The notes: generated by a model not told the origin, from the letters alone. A stretch of 64,000 nt of DNA from JAXGXT01 sp040772665 (GCA_040772665.1 JAXGXT010000004.1:191943-255942); one strand, 5' to 3'; numbered from the stretch's first letter, positions 17,781-26,956 are shown. Made by a program: numbers and translations.

Positions 17781-18128
17781 TATCTTCTTAAAAACCTGTA
17801 AGAAGATACAGAACGTAGGCAAAGTCAAAACCTTGAGGGCTTTGCCCTCAAACACCCACAAGGGTTTTACTGTCAGGAATTTGCTTCGCAAACCGCTACT
17901 TCGTTCAGCACTTTTTCTTATGAAAAAGCGGCTTTGCCGTCGGATTTCTTTCCGATGCCCAGCGGCGGCGTTTATCTTCAACCTTCCTACTTGACCCATC
18001 TAAAACCGCATGAATATGCGGTTTTGATAAAAGTTTTTGGTCTTGCTTTTTTCAAAAAGCAAGTGGGGTTGGGCAACGCCCAAGGTTTGTCTTCAGTCTG
18101 TATCTGCTTACAAAACTGTAAGAAAATA
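17781..18128 (+). mobile_element. MITE-like element, 292 bp, with duplicated hairpin target
   Basis: The element spans 17809-18100, from CAGAACGTAGGCAAAG to GTTTGTCTTCAGTCTG. It is nearly identical to the 292-bp copy at 20674-20965. Immediately outside stand 28-bp direct repeats (17781-17808 and 18101-18128; 24 of 28 identical). Each forms a hairpin; the left reads TATCTTCTTA...TAAGAAGATA with a perfect 10-bp stem. The extra central module contains several small palindromes (TTGCTTCGCAA, AAGCGGC-GCCG, CGGAT-ATCCG). The 17692-18173 gap also holds a hairpin near 17717-17750, probably the serS terminator. Confidence 0.88.
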
Positions 18129-18173
18129 TGCTTTGTCTTTATCGGTTTTGTTTTTTAATAAGGATTGATTAAG

Positions 18174-18542
18174 TTGAAAAATTGGGATTTAATTATTGCT
18201 GTGGGTGCTCTTGCTGTTGCCGGTGCACTTTATTTTTCCGGATTTCTCAAAAATGACAGTTCAGGCGGCTATGCTGTTGTGTATGTAAACGGTGCGGAAA
18301 GTCAGCGCTTTGCCCTGAATGAAAACGGAGAATATAAAATAGATACAGAAACGGGATATAACATTATTGTTGTTGAGAATAATAATGTGTTTGTAAAGGA
18401 TGCAGACTGCCCTGACAAAATTTGCGTTAATTCATTGCCTATTTCCATGAAAAAACAAAGCATTGTCTGCCTTCCCCATAAACTTGTTGTTGAAATTGAA
18501 GGCGTCAAAGAAGAAAGCGACATTGATTCTGTATCAAGGTAA
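18174..18542 (+). CDS. NusG domain II-containing protein
   Basis: The protein of about 123 residues has an N-terminal membrane segment (LIIAVGALAVAGALYFSGF) and a NusG domain II-like beta domain including VFVKDADCPDKICVN and SIVCLPHKLVVEI. The three conserved cysteines are typical of this family, which occurs next to the Gx transporter family, as here. The TTG at 18174 is preferred to the TTG at 18165 because AAGGA at 18160-18164 lies 9 nt upstream. Function is unknown; a role in quinone or redox carrier handling is only a guess. Confidence 0.85.
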   Translation: MKNWDLIIAVGALAVAGALYFSGFLKNDSSGGYAVVYVNGAESQRFALNENGEYKIDTETGYNIIVVENNNVFVKDADCPDKICVNSLPISMKKQSIVCLPHKLVVEIEGVKEESDIDSVSR

Positions 18543-18564
18543 CATACAAAAAAGAGGTAAGCTT

Positions 18565-19065
18565 ATGAGTAAAAGCAAAAAAGTTGCATATTACGGTGTT
18601 TTCGCCTCCCTTGCCATACTTATGGGCTATGTGGAATCGGTTATACCCATACCACTGCCTGTGCCCGGCATAAAACTGGGCCTTTCAAATGTAATTGTAC
18701 TATTAGCAATGTACTCCATTGATAATAAAGCAGGGTTTGGAGTTTCCATTGTTCGTGTGTTTGTTTCGGCAATGCTTTTTAAAGGTTTCCTTAGTTTTTG
18801 GTATAGTTTGGTGGGGGCAGTTTTAAGCTTTATTGTTATGTATTTTGCTAAAAAAACAGATAAATTAAGCTGCGGCGGAGTAAGCATACTGGGCGGCATT
18901 TTTCATAACATAGGTCAGCTTTTTGTTGCTTATATAATTCTTGGCAGGTCTGTTGTTTTATATCTTGCCCCCGTGCTTATTGTAAGCGGAGTTGTAACAG
19001 GCTTTGGAATAGGTGTTATTGTTGGGTACTGCAAAAACTATATTGATAAATCAATTAAATTGTAA
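18565..19065 (+). CDS. Gx transporter family protein (heptaprenyl diphosphate synthase component I-like)
   Basis: The 166-residue product is a membrane protein with about five hydrophobic segments and a pattern of Gly-x motifs (IPLPVPGIKLGLSNVIVLLA, GGIFHNIGQLFVAYIILG). It matches the family annotated as Gx transporter or heptaprenyl diphosphate synthase component I. The ATG at 18565 follows AAAGAGGTAAG; a longer in-frame opening upstream would overlap the NusG-II gene. It lies 22 bp downstream of that gene, a frequent pairing in Clostridia. Confidence 0.85.
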   Translation: MSKSKKVAYYGVFASLAILMGYVESVIPIPLPVPGIKLGLSNVIVLLAMYSIDNKAGFGVSIVRVFVSAMLFKGFLSFWYSLVGAVLSFIVMYFAKKTDKLSCGGVSILGGIFHNIGQLFVAYIILGRSVVLYLAPVLIVSGVVTGFGIGVIVGYCKNYIDKSIKL

Positions 19066-19192
19066 ACATAATACTTGTTTAAAACATTTGAAAGACTTCA
19101 TACATTTTTAAAAAAACAGCGTAAATCTATCTAAAACTCGCTCAAAATAACTTTTTTTGATATTTATAATGATAATTAATTCTAAATAATAT

Positions 19193-19322
19193 AAAAAACA
19201 GGTTAAAAATCTAATTCCTTAAAAGATGGCTTTCATTTTCCTTTTGTATTGGAAAATCAGTTGAAAGCTTTAATATTCTTTATAGGTATAAATTTATCAA
19301 CCTGTTTTTATTTTTTTCTTGT
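19193..19322. terminator. Nested stem-loop terminator region
   Basis: An outer stem AAAAAACAGGTT (19193-19204) pairs with AACCTGTTTTT (19299-19309). Inside, GCTTTCA-N6 pairs with TGAAAGC and TTTTCC with GGAAAA (19229-19268). T runs follow on the plus strand. It lies between the convergent Gx and sppA genes and is more elaborate than a simple terminator. Confidence 0.55.
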
Positions 19323-19347
19323 TTTTTTAATAGAATTTGTTTATAAC

Positions 19348-20484
19348 TTAGTAATTAAGTTGATAACTTTCCGATTTTTCCAACACATCTGTTAATAAAT
19401 CCAATTGTGTTTTTGGCCTTTCAGGTATTGAGGAAAGAAATCTGCTTAAAAATGAGTTTGTAGGATAGTAACCTTCTGTAAATTCACAATTGATAAATTC
19501 AGGCTTGTCCATTATATAACCCATAAAATCATCATATGTGGATATTGCGTCAATTAAATTCAGCTCAAGAGCCTGTGAAGATGTATATATTCTTCCGTCT
19601 GCCATTTCTTTAACATTATCTAAAGGTATACCTCGTTCATCAGATATTATTTTTACAAAAACATCATAGCTTTCATCAATCATATCCTTAACAATTTGTA
19701 TGTGTTCATCAGTTGTTTCAGATGTAGGGCTTAGCATGTTTTTATTTTCACCGCTGGCAACTGTTATCTCCTTTATTCCCAGCTTGTCCATAAATTCTTT
19801 TGCGTTATAGCTTGTCATTCTTACGCCTATTGAGCCTGTTGTTGTCATTCTGTTTGCATATATTTCATCTGCAGCCATAGAAACATATAACGCACCTGAT
19901 GCGGCAGATTGTGCGTAGTATGCATAGACAGGTCTGCCTGTTTTTTCTTTATAATCCTTTAATGTCAAATATAGCTCGTCACTTTCATAAACTCCGCCGC
20001 CCCCTGAATTTATGTAAAGAATTATGCCCTTATTATTTTCGTCTTCAATCATGTTTTTTATGGAATTTAATGTCCAACTATGCTGATAACCTATAGGAAC
20101 ACCATAGCTTGTTGCGTTATCACTTGTTATTGTGCCCTCAATTTTAATTGTTTCAACATATTCCCCATGTGAAGCAACCTCATGGTCACTAAAACCTCCT
20201 AAAGCCATTGACGCAATTGAAAAAACAGAAATACCGATAAAACCAACAATTATAGCCGCTCCAACAATAGCCGCCCAGAAACAACCGCTTTTCTTAGGCC
20301 CTTTATTATAGTTGGTGTTATAATTAGTGTTATAGTTTACTGTTCTTGACATATTAGGGTTTTCATGGGCATAATCTTGATTTTTGACTTCTTCCCCACC
20401 CTTGTTAAATAATTGTGATGACTTAAAATTATCTTTAGATGTGTCACCCCCGTCTGTCGAATTAAATAATTGATCTTCGTTCAT
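19348..20484 (-). CDS. sppA: Signal peptide peptidase SppA
   Basis: The 378-residue protein has a long Asn-rich cytoplasmic head (with repeated NYNTNYN), one membrane helix (residues about 66-97) and a peptidase S49 domain. Catalytic Ser196 sits in QSAASGALYVS and the general base Lys248 lies 52 residues later in ASGENKNML, the same spacing as in Bacillus SppA. It cleaves remnant signal peptides in the membrane. The ATG at 20484 has AAAGGGGTG upstream. It is monocistronic by appearance. Confidence 0.92.
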   Translation of the reverse strand: MNEDQLFNSTDGGDTSKDNFKSSQLFNKGGEEVKNQDYAHENPNMSRTVNYNTNYNTNYNKGPKKSGCFWAAIVGAAIIVGFIGISVFSIASMALGGFSDHEVASHGEYVETIKIEGTITSDNATSYGVPIGYQHSWTLNSIKNMIEDENNKGIILYINSGGGGVYESDELYLTLKDYKEKTGRPVYAYYAQSAASGALYVSMAADEIYANRMTTTGSIGVRMTSYNAKEFMDKLGIKEITVASGENKNMLSPTSETTDEHIQIVKDMIDESYDVFVKIISDERGIPLDNVKEMADGRIYTSSQALELNLIDAISTYDDFMGYIMDKPEFINCEFTEGYYPTNSFLSRFLSSIPERPKTQLDLLTDVLEKSESYQLNY

Positions 20485-20651
20485 AAGACACCCCTTTAAA
20501 ATAAATTTAAGCAACAATAGTTTCTCTGCCTTAGAAAAATATATCAAACTTTTCGGTTTTGTTCAAGTGCAACAGGAAAAGCTTTAATTTTACATAGAGA
20601 TTTTTATTTCATTTCACAAATTTAATTTTCTTACTTTCAAACACTAAAATA

Positions 20652-20990
20652 AGGCTGATATAATAATCAGCCCCAGAACGTAGACAAAGTTAAAACCTTG
20701 AGGGCTTTGCCCTCAAACACCCACAAGGGTTTTACTGTCAGGAATTTGCTTCGCAAACCGCTACTTCGTTCAGCACTTTTTCTTGCAAAAAAGCGGCTTT
20801 GCCGTCGGATTTCTTTCCGATGCCCAGCGGCGGCGTTTATCTTCAACCTTCCTACTTGACCCATCTAAAACCGCATGAATATGCGGTTTTGATAAAAGTT
20901 TTTGGTCTTGCTTTTTTCAAAAAGCAAGTGGGGTTGGGCAACGCCCAAGGTTTGTCTTCAGTCTGAGGCTGATATAATAATAATCAGCCC
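20652..20990 (+). mobile_element. MITE-like element, 292 bp, with duplicated hairpin target
   Basis: The element spans 20674-20965, from CAGAACGTAGACAAAG to GTTTGTCTTCAGTCTG, and differs from the 17.8-kb copy at only a handful of positions. It is directly flanked by copies of a hairpin, GGCTGAT...ATCAGCC: 22 bp on the left (20652-20673) and 25 bp on the right (20966-20990), differing by a 3-bp indel. The hairpin was probably the terminator of the CoA-transferase gene to its right. The rest of 20485-21063 holds only the upstream region of sppA. Confidence 0.88.
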
Positions 20991-21063
20991 TATTTCATCG
21001 TTATTATGTTATTTTTCCAAAATCAAATATATCTTCAAACAAATTCTAAGTTTTTAGTCATAA

Positions 21064-22374
21064 TTAATATTGTTCTTCAAATCTTCTTTCATATTCAGCC
21101 TTAAGTTCATCTCTAAAATCAGGATGGGCTATTTCAATTAACGCCTTTGCCCTTTGTCTGAAAGTTTTTCCTTTAAGCTTTGCAATTCCATACTCTGTAA
21201 TAATATAGTTAACGTCGTTTCTTGATGTTGTTACAGCCGCTCCCTTGTCTAAGAAAGGCACTATTCTTGACACCTTGCCACCTGCCGCTGTTGAAGAAGT
21301 TGCTATTATGGAACGTCCGCCCTTGCTTAATGACGCACCTCTTACAAAGTCAACCTGACCGCCTACTCCGCTAAACTGCCTTAAACCTATACAATCGCTT
21401 ACCACCTGCCCTAAAAGGTCAACCTGTATACAAGAATTAATTGAAACCACATTGTCATTCATTGAAATTACCCTTGGGTCATTTATATAACTTACAGGAT
21501 AAAACTCAACATTAGGGTTGTCATCAACAAAGTCATAAAGCCTTCTTGTGCCCATAACAAATGTAACTACATTTTTTCCTTTATGTATGTTTTTAAGTTT
21601 ATTATTTATAATTCCTGCCTCTATAAGGTCTATAACACCGTCTGATGCCATTTCTGTATGAAGACCAAGATCTTTTCTGTCCCAAAGGTATGTAAGAACA
21701 CTTTCAGGTATTGAACCTATGCCAAGCTGTAATGTGTCACCGTCATTTATAAGTGACGCACAATATTTGCCTATTGTTTTTTCAAGCTCTGTTATTTTAG
21801 GTACAGCCGCCTCATACACAGGCTCATCATGTTCAACAATATAATCAATTTGGCTTACATGAATAAAGTTGTCACCTAAAGTACGTGGGAAATTTTTATT
21901 AACCTGAACAATAACCATTTTTGCACTTTCAGAAACAGGTTTTATATAATCACTTGATGTTCCAAAACTGCAGTATCCATGTTTATCAGGTGGTGAAACA
22001 AGTGTTATTGCCACATCCACAGGTAATTCTGTTCTAAAAAGCTCAGGCATTTCATGGAAGAAAGATGTGGTGAAATCACCTGAATTTGTGTTTATGGAAT
22101 TTCTTGTGCCGGCACTTAAAAAAAGTGAATTAAAATTTATATGTCCTTTTAGTTCAGGCTTTGTAAGCTTTCCCTCTCCCAATGAAACAACATGACAAAG
22201 TTCAATATTTTCAAACATTTCATAATTTTCCGCCATAACATCAACAAGATGCTTAGGCTCTGATGCCGCATGGCCTGTTATCACTCTGCTGCCCTTTTCA
22301 ATATGGCTTAATGCTTCCTTTGCTGAAACAAGCTTAGAGTTATAAATATCTCTCCAATTTTTAAGTTCCTTCAT
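21064..22374 (-). CDS. Acyl-CoA:acetate/4-hydroxybutyrate CoA-transferase family protein
   Basis: The 436-residue protein belongs to the acetyl-CoA hydrolase/transferase (family I-like, Cat1/AbfT type) group. It has the catalytic Glu in GLHTEMASDGVIDL, the glycine-rich LQLGIGSIPESV, and the GVGGQVDFVRGASLSKGG segment. It is expected to move CoA between carboxylates such as acetate and butyrate or 4-hydroxybutyrate in fermentation. The ATG at 22374 follows AGAGGGAG. Which carboxylate pair it uses cannot be told. It stands alone. Confidence 0.85.
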   Translation of the reverse strand: MKELKNWRDIYNSKLVSAKEALSHIEKGSRVITGHAASEPKHLVDVMAENYEMFENIELCHVVSLGEGKLTKPELKGHINFNSLFLSAGTRNSINTNSGDFTTSFFHEMPELFRTELPVDVAITLVSPPDKHGYCSFGTSSDYIKPVSESAKMVIVQVNKNFPRTLGDNFIHVSQIDYIVEHDEPVYEAAVPKITELEKTIGKYCASLINDGDTLQLGIGSIPESVLTYLWDRKDLGLHTEMASDGVIDLIEAGIINNKLKNIHKGKNVVTFVMGTRRLYDFVDDNPNVEFYPVSYINDPRVISMNDNVVSINSCIQVDLLGQVVSDCIGLRQFSGVGGQVDFVRGASLSKGGRSIIATSSTAAGGKVSRIVPFLDKGAAVTTSRNDVNYIITEYGIAKLKGKTFRQRAKALIEIAHPDFRDELKAEYERRFEEQY

Positions 22375-22694
22375 TATGCATCTCCCTCTTTTTACATAAT
22401 ATAAATATACTGTATACAATTACATGTTACAATTTTTTTTACTATTTTGCAATACAAAAAGCATATTTTTATATTATATATTGCTGCATATAAATATGCA
22501 AACCTTTGCTTTTAAAAATCATATACTTATAAAAGGCCTTAAATTTTGCCAAAACCTAATATCTTTTATCCCCCAATATCTATTTTTTTGCTTTCTCATG
22601 TATAAACACTATAAATTTCATATTCTGATTTCTTAAAGTTATAACTAATCTGCAGCTTTTAATATCTTACATTTAATTATACCACTTATCTTCA
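22375..22694. other. AT-rich intergenic stretch
   Basis: About 320 bp of low-complexity AT-rich sequence lies between divergent transcription units. It contains poly-T runs and no repeats of the modular family. No RNA gene was seen. Confidence 0.5.
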
Positions 22695-22723
22695 TTGACA
22701 ACAGATTAAATGAGTAATAGAAT
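22695..22723 (+). promoter_or_regulatory. Probable feoAB promoter
   Basis: TTGACA and TAGAAT are 17 bp apart, about 65 bp upstream of feoA. No iron-box palindrome was recognised with confidence. Confidence 0.6.
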
Positions 22724-22788
22724 TGTAAAGATATATTATATCAATTCAAGCTTTTAAATAAAAAAAATTATGTCAGGAAAGTGATTTT

Positions 22789-23013
22789 ATGACTTTAGAT
22801 AAACTTAAAATAGGGGAAAAACGTAGGATTTTGCAAGTTAAAGGAGAAGGTGCTTTAAGGCGCAGACTTCTTGACATGGGTCTTACACCACACACAGAAG
22901 TTATGATAAGAAAAACAGCACCTATGGGAGATCCCATAGAAATATATTTAAGAGGCTACGAACTTACAATTCGCCTTGAAGATGCACAAAACATAGAAAT
23001 GGAGGATGCTTAA
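22789..23013 (+). CDS. feoA: Ferrous iron transport protein A
   Basis: The 74-residue SH3-like protein has the FeoA pattern: a short first strand, LRRRLLDMGLTPHTEVMIRKTAP, PMGDPIEIYLRGYELTIR. It is thought to regulate or assist FeoB. The stop codon overlaps the feoB start by one base (TAATG), so the two are translationally coupled. Confidence 0.95.
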   Translation: MTLDKLKIGEKRRILQVKGEGALRRRLLDMGLTPHTEVMIRKTAPMGDPIEIYLRGYELTIRLEDAQNIEMEDA

Positions 23014-25019
23014 TGGTTTTTGCTTTGGCAGGAAATCAAAACTGCGGAAAAACAACGCTTTTTAATCAGCTTACAGGCTCAAATCAGCATGTGGGCAACT
23101 TCCCGGGGGTTACAGTTGATAAAAAAGAAGGAATAATAAAGAGAACAAACTCAACTGTTGTGGATCTGCCTGGAATTTACTCTCTTTCACCATACACAAA
23201 CGAAGAAATTGTTACAAGGGATTTTTTAATAAACGAAAAACCTGATTGTATAATTAATATACTGGATGCAACAAACATAGAAAGAAACCTTTATCTAAGC
23301 CTTCAGCTTATGGAGCTTAACATACCCATGGTTATTGCCCTTAACATGATGGATGAAGTAAGGCATAACGGAAATACAATACATATTAAAAAACTTCAGG
23401 AGCTTTTAGGTGTTCCTGTAATACCTATTTCTGCCGTTAAAAACGAAGGCATAAACGAGCTTGTTGAAATTGCAGTTTTAACAGGGGAAACAAAAAACAG
23501 ACCTCAGAACATGGATTTTTGTGTGGGGGCTGTGCACCGTGCCATTCATGGTGTTGCCCACCTTATTGAAGACCATGCCCAAAGGGTTGGTGTTCCGCCA
23601 CGGTTTGCGGCAACAAAGCTTATAGAGGGCGATAAGCCTATGACAAAGCTTTTAAAGCTTACGGAAAATGAACAGGATATGATTGAGCATACTGTTAAAG
23701 AGATGGAAGAACATCTTAAAACAGACAGAGAGGCCGCATTGGCTGACATGCGTTATAAATTTATAGAAAATGTATGTGCACAGACTGTTGTTAAGCACGA
23801 GCAAAACAGGATACATGAAAGAAGCATTAAAATTGATAATATACTTACACATAAATATTTCGCAATACCCATTTTTATCTTAATAATGCTTACAATGTTT
23901 TATCTTACGTTTGGTGTTTTTGGTGATGTTTTAAGCAATCTCCTTTCAATGGCAATAGATGTTATCACCTCTGTGGTTGATTCTGCTCTGACTAAGTTTG
24001 GAATTAACCCTGTTGTTCATTCTCTTGTTATTGATGGTATATTTGTGGGTGTTGGAAGTGTTTTAAGCTTTCTGCCAATTATTATTGTTTTGTTTTTCTT
24101 TCTTTCAATGCTTGAAGACAGCGGATACATGGCAAGAGTTGCCTTTGTTATGGATAAGCTTTTAAGAAAAATTGGTCTTTCCGGAAGAAGTTTTGTGCCT
24201 ATGATAATAGGGTTTGGCTGTTCTGTTCCTGCAATTATGGCAACAAGAACCCTTGCCAGTGAAAGAGACAGGAAAATGACAATACTTCTTACACCGTTTA
24301 TGAGCTGCAGTGCAAAACTGCCTATATATGCTGTTTTTACAGCCGCATTCTTTCCCAAAAACGGGCCTCTTGTTATGATAAGCCTTTATTTAATGGGTAT
24401 TTTAGTTGGCATTATAACAGGGCTTGTGTTTAACAAAACAATTTTCAAAGGAAACCCTGTTCCTTTTGTTATGGAACTTCCCAACTATCGCTTTCCATCC
24501 CTTAAAACAGTTTTTATGCTTATGTGGGATAAGGCGAAAGACTTTTTCTTAAAAGCCTTTACAATTATTTTTGTTGCAACAATTATAATATGGTTTTTGC
24601 AAACCTTTGACATAAGATTTAATGTGGTGGAAAACAGCACAGGCAGTATGCTTTCTTATTTAGGAAAGGCCATGTCGCCATTTTTTGCACCAATAGGTTT
24701 TTCCGACTGGAAAGCGTCCACAGCCCTTGTTACAGGCTTTACGGCAAAAGAAGCCGTTGTAAGCACATTGGCCGTTTTAACAGGAAGCAGTACGACTAAC
24801 CTTAATGATGCATTAAGGGAAATCTTCACACCGCTTCAAGCCTTTTCTTTTCTTACGTTCACTCTTCTTTACACACCTTGCGTTGCCGCCATTGCGGCAG
24901 TCAGAAGAGAAATGGGAAGCACATTTTATGCGGTTTTAGTTGCCGCTTACCAAATTTTTATTGCTTGGACTGTTGCTTTTATAGTATATAATGTAGGAAG
25001 TATATTTATGGGCGGGTGA
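23013..25019 (+). CDS. feoB: Ferrous iron transport protein B
   Basis: The 668-residue membrane GTPase has the G1 motif GNQNCGKTT at residues 7-15, G3 DLPGIYSLSP and G4 NMMDE, then a helical GDI domain and a membrane part with the FeoB core motifs GCSVPAIMATR and PCVAAIAAV. It imports Fe2+ across the membrane. It is of normal size for the family. It is preceded by feoA and followed at once by the small Cys-rich membrane protein gene. Confidence 0.97.
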   Translation: MVFALAGNQNCGKTTLFNQLTGSNQHVGNFPGVTVDKKEGIIKRTNSTVVDLPGIYSLSPYTNEEIVTRDFLINEKPDCIINILDATNIERNLYLSLQLMELNIPMVIALNMMDEVRHNGNTIHIKKLQELLGVPVIPISAVKNEGINELVEIAVLTGETKNRPQNMDFCVGAVHRAIHGVAHLIEDHAQRVGVPPRFAATKLIEGDKPMTKLLKLTENEQDMIEHTVKEMEEHLKTDREAALADMRYKFIENVCAQTVVKHEQNRIHERSIKIDNILTHKYFAIPIFILIMLTMFYLTFGVFGDVLSNLLSMAIDVITSVVDSALTKFGINPVVHSLVIDGIFVGVGSVLSFLPIIIVLFFFLSMLEDSGYMARVAFVMDKLLRKIGLSGRSFVPMIIGFGCSVPAIMATRTLASERDRKMTILLTPFMSCSAKLPIYAVFTAAFFPKNGPLVMISLYLMGILVGIITGLVFNKTIFKGNPVPFVMELPNYRFPSLKTVFMLMWDKAKDFFLKAFTIIFVATIIIWFLQTFDIRFNVVENSTGSMLSYLGKAMSPFFAPIGFSDWKASTALVTGFTAKEAVVSTLAVLTGSSTTNLNDALREIFTPLQAFSFLTFTLLYTPCVAAIAAVRREMGSTFYAVLVAAYQIFIAWTVAFIVYNVGSIFMGG

Positions 25020-25020
25020 T

Positions 25021-25203
25021 ATGAACATGAATATTTTTGATTATTTAATTATATTAATTGTTTTTGTACTCATCATTTTCTCTTTAAAAAGAATAAGGAA
25101 AAAAGGAAGCGGATGTTGCGGAGGCTGCGGCGGATGTTCCGTTTCAAACTGCGGCAAAAAAGAAGATAACGAAGACAATAAAGAAAATCAAAACAAAATA
25201 TAG
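25021..25203 (+). CDS. FeoB-associated Cys-rich membrane protein
   Basis: The 60-residue protein has one N-terminal membrane helix (residues about 6-22) and a Cys/Gly cluster (GCCGGCGGCSVSNC) followed by a charged tail. It starts 2 bp after the feoB stop. The family is a common Clostridia companion of FeoB and its role is not established; metal binding by the Cys cluster is likely. Confidence 0.9.
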   Translation: MNMNIFDYLIILIVFVLIIFSLKRIRKKGSGCCGGCGGCSVSNCGKKEDNEDNKENQNKI

Positions 25204-25208
25204 ACATT

Positions 25209-25247
25209 AAAACCCGTAATCTTAAATAAAAGAGAATGGGTTTTTTT
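25209..25247 (+). terminator. Terminator of the feo operon
   Basis: AAAACCC pairs with GGGTTTTTTT around about 22 nt. The stem is short but the T run is long. Confidence 0.7.
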
Positions 25248-25426
25248 GCACAGAATTAATGTATAATATTGTATATTTTTGTGCAAAACTTCATTTTTTC
25301 GAAACAATGTATTTTTGTGAAAGAAAAATGTTGCCCTATCAAGGATATTATGCTATACTTCATTTCACGATAATTTAAAATTATGAGCTTTTTATATAGA
25401 TATATCAAAAGGAGGAGGCTATTGAC

Positions 25427-26656
25427 ATGAGTGTTGATAGGAATATATTTGAAGGTGCCGACAGAGTCAAAAACTGCTACTTCTCACCTGTCAGGGTTGT
25501 AAGTGAAAGAGTTTTCGAGCTTCAGAAAATGGGAAGACAGATTGTCAACTTCGGCGAGGGAGAGCCTGACTTTGACACACCGGAGGAAATTGTTAATGCA
25601 ACAATACAAGCCTTAAAGGATAAATATACTCACTACGCAAACAACCGAGGTTTAATTGAGCTTAGGTGTGAAATAAGCAAGCTTGCCCTTGAAATGAATA
25701 ATGTTCACTATGACCCTGAAACGGAAATCATTGTTACATCGGCAGGTGCAGAAACAATAAACGATGCTATAATGGGGTTTGTTAACCCCGGGGATGAAGT
25801 TATAATATTTACACCTGCATTTTTTAATTATGAAAATGTAGTTTTTTTGGCAGGCGGAAAAGTTGTTCATATTCCTTTAAGGGGAGAAAACAACTTCCAA
25901 ATTGACCCTGAAGAACTTAGAAGAAACATAACGGACAAAACAAAAATGATTGTAATTAACAACCCTTGCAACCCAACAGGTGTTATTTTTACAGATGAAG
26001 TTTTAGCGGAAGTATCCAAAATTGCCATAGAGCATAACCTTATTGTTTTCAGTGATGAAATATACAGCAGAATTATATACGGTGATAACAAGTTCCGTTC
26101 CTTAGCATCTTTTCCCGGCATGAAGGAAAGAACAATTATAGGAAACGGTTTTTCCAAGCTTTTTTCGATGACAGGCTGGAGGGTCGGATATTTACTTTTT
26201 GACAGCAAAATGATGTCAAGCCTTTTAAAGGTTCATCATTACTGTGTTACATGCACACCGACATTCATACAAAAAGGACTTGCGGATGCAATGCATCTTG
26301 AAAGTGTAAGAGCCGACACACAGCACATGGTTGATACATATGAAAGAAGAAGGAACATAGTCTGTGAATATCTGGATAAAGTTCCCGAGTTTAAATATGC
26401 ACAGCCCAACGGGGCATTTTATGTATTTGTTGATGTTTCAAGAACAGGTGTTGACGGCGACGAATTTTCAACACGTCTGCGTGAAGAAAGGAATGTTGCT
26501 GTTATACCGGGGAGCGGTTTAGGCGGCGAGGATTTTAAAGATTTTATCAGAATTTCCTTTGTTACAGACGAAAGCAATGTAAAAATAGGCATGGAAGAGA
26601 TAATAGGGCTTGTAAACGAATTAAAAGAGGAAAACAAAGCCAAAGCGGCAGTTTAA
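25427..26656 (+). CDS. PLP-dependent aminotransferase class I/II
   Basis: The 409-residue fold-type I aminotransferase has the family motifs NNPCNPTGV, the SDEIYSRIIYG segment, and the PLP-lysine region NGFSKLFSMTGWRVGYLLF, followed by the conserved Arg near RISFVTD. It exchanges amino groups between amino and keto acids. Its substrate is not clear; aspartate or aromatic aminotransferase subgroups are possible. The ATG has AAAAGGAGGAGG upstream. It is monocistronic with its own terminator. Confidence 0.9.
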   Translation: MSVDRNIFEGADRVKNCYFSPVRVVSERVFELQKMGRQIVNFGEGEPDFDTPEEIVNATIQALKDKYTHYANNRGLIELRCEISKLALEMNNVHYDPETEIIVTSAGAETINDAIMGFVNPGDEVIIFTPAFFNYENVVFLAGGKVVHIPLRGENNFQIDPEELRRNITDKTKMIVINNPCNPTGVIFTDEVLAEVSKIAIEHNLIVFSDEIYSRIIYGDNKFRSLASFPGMKERTIIGNGFSKLFSMTGWRVGYLLFDSKMMSSLLKVHHYCVTCTPTFIQKGLADAMHLESVRADTQHMVDTYERRRNIVCEYLDKVPEFKYAQPNGAFYVFVDVSRTGVDGDEFSTRLREERNVAVIPGSGLGGEDFKDFIRISFVTDESNVKIGMEEIIGLVNELKEENKAKAAV

Positions 26657-26690
26657 TATTTACTTACATCAATCACAACGATACCCATAT

Positions 26691-26730
26691 AAAAAAACCT
26701 CCTTACGCATTCATTGTGAGGAGGTTTTTT
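26691..26730 (+). terminator. Aminotransferase terminator
   Basis: AAAAAACCTCCTTAC pairs with GTGAGGAGGTTTTTT. Confidence 0.9.
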
Positions 26731-26740
26731 GCGTTGGCAA

Positions 26741-26930
26741 GGCTAAGACCTTAGGACTAAGACCTTGAGGCTAAAACCTTGGGGCTAAGACCTTGGGGCT
26801 CAGCCCCAACACCCCGCAAGGGTTTCACCCTTGACCCATTCTTACAACCGCATATACATGCGGTTGTAACAAAAGTTTTTGCCTTGCTTTTTTCAAAAAG
26901 CAAGTGGGTTTGGGCAAAGCCCAGGGTCTT
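26741..26930 (+). repeat. Modular palindromic repeat with an expanded left end
   Basis: The left end carries about four tandem units of CTAAGACCTTGGGG or variants, followed by the normal module series and CTTGC/GCAAG hairpin, ending with a CCCAGGGTCTT. It fills the gap between the aminotransferase terminator and gyrA. Confidence 0.88.
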
Positions 26931-26956
26931 TCCAATCAAGACCTAAAACCTTTCCC

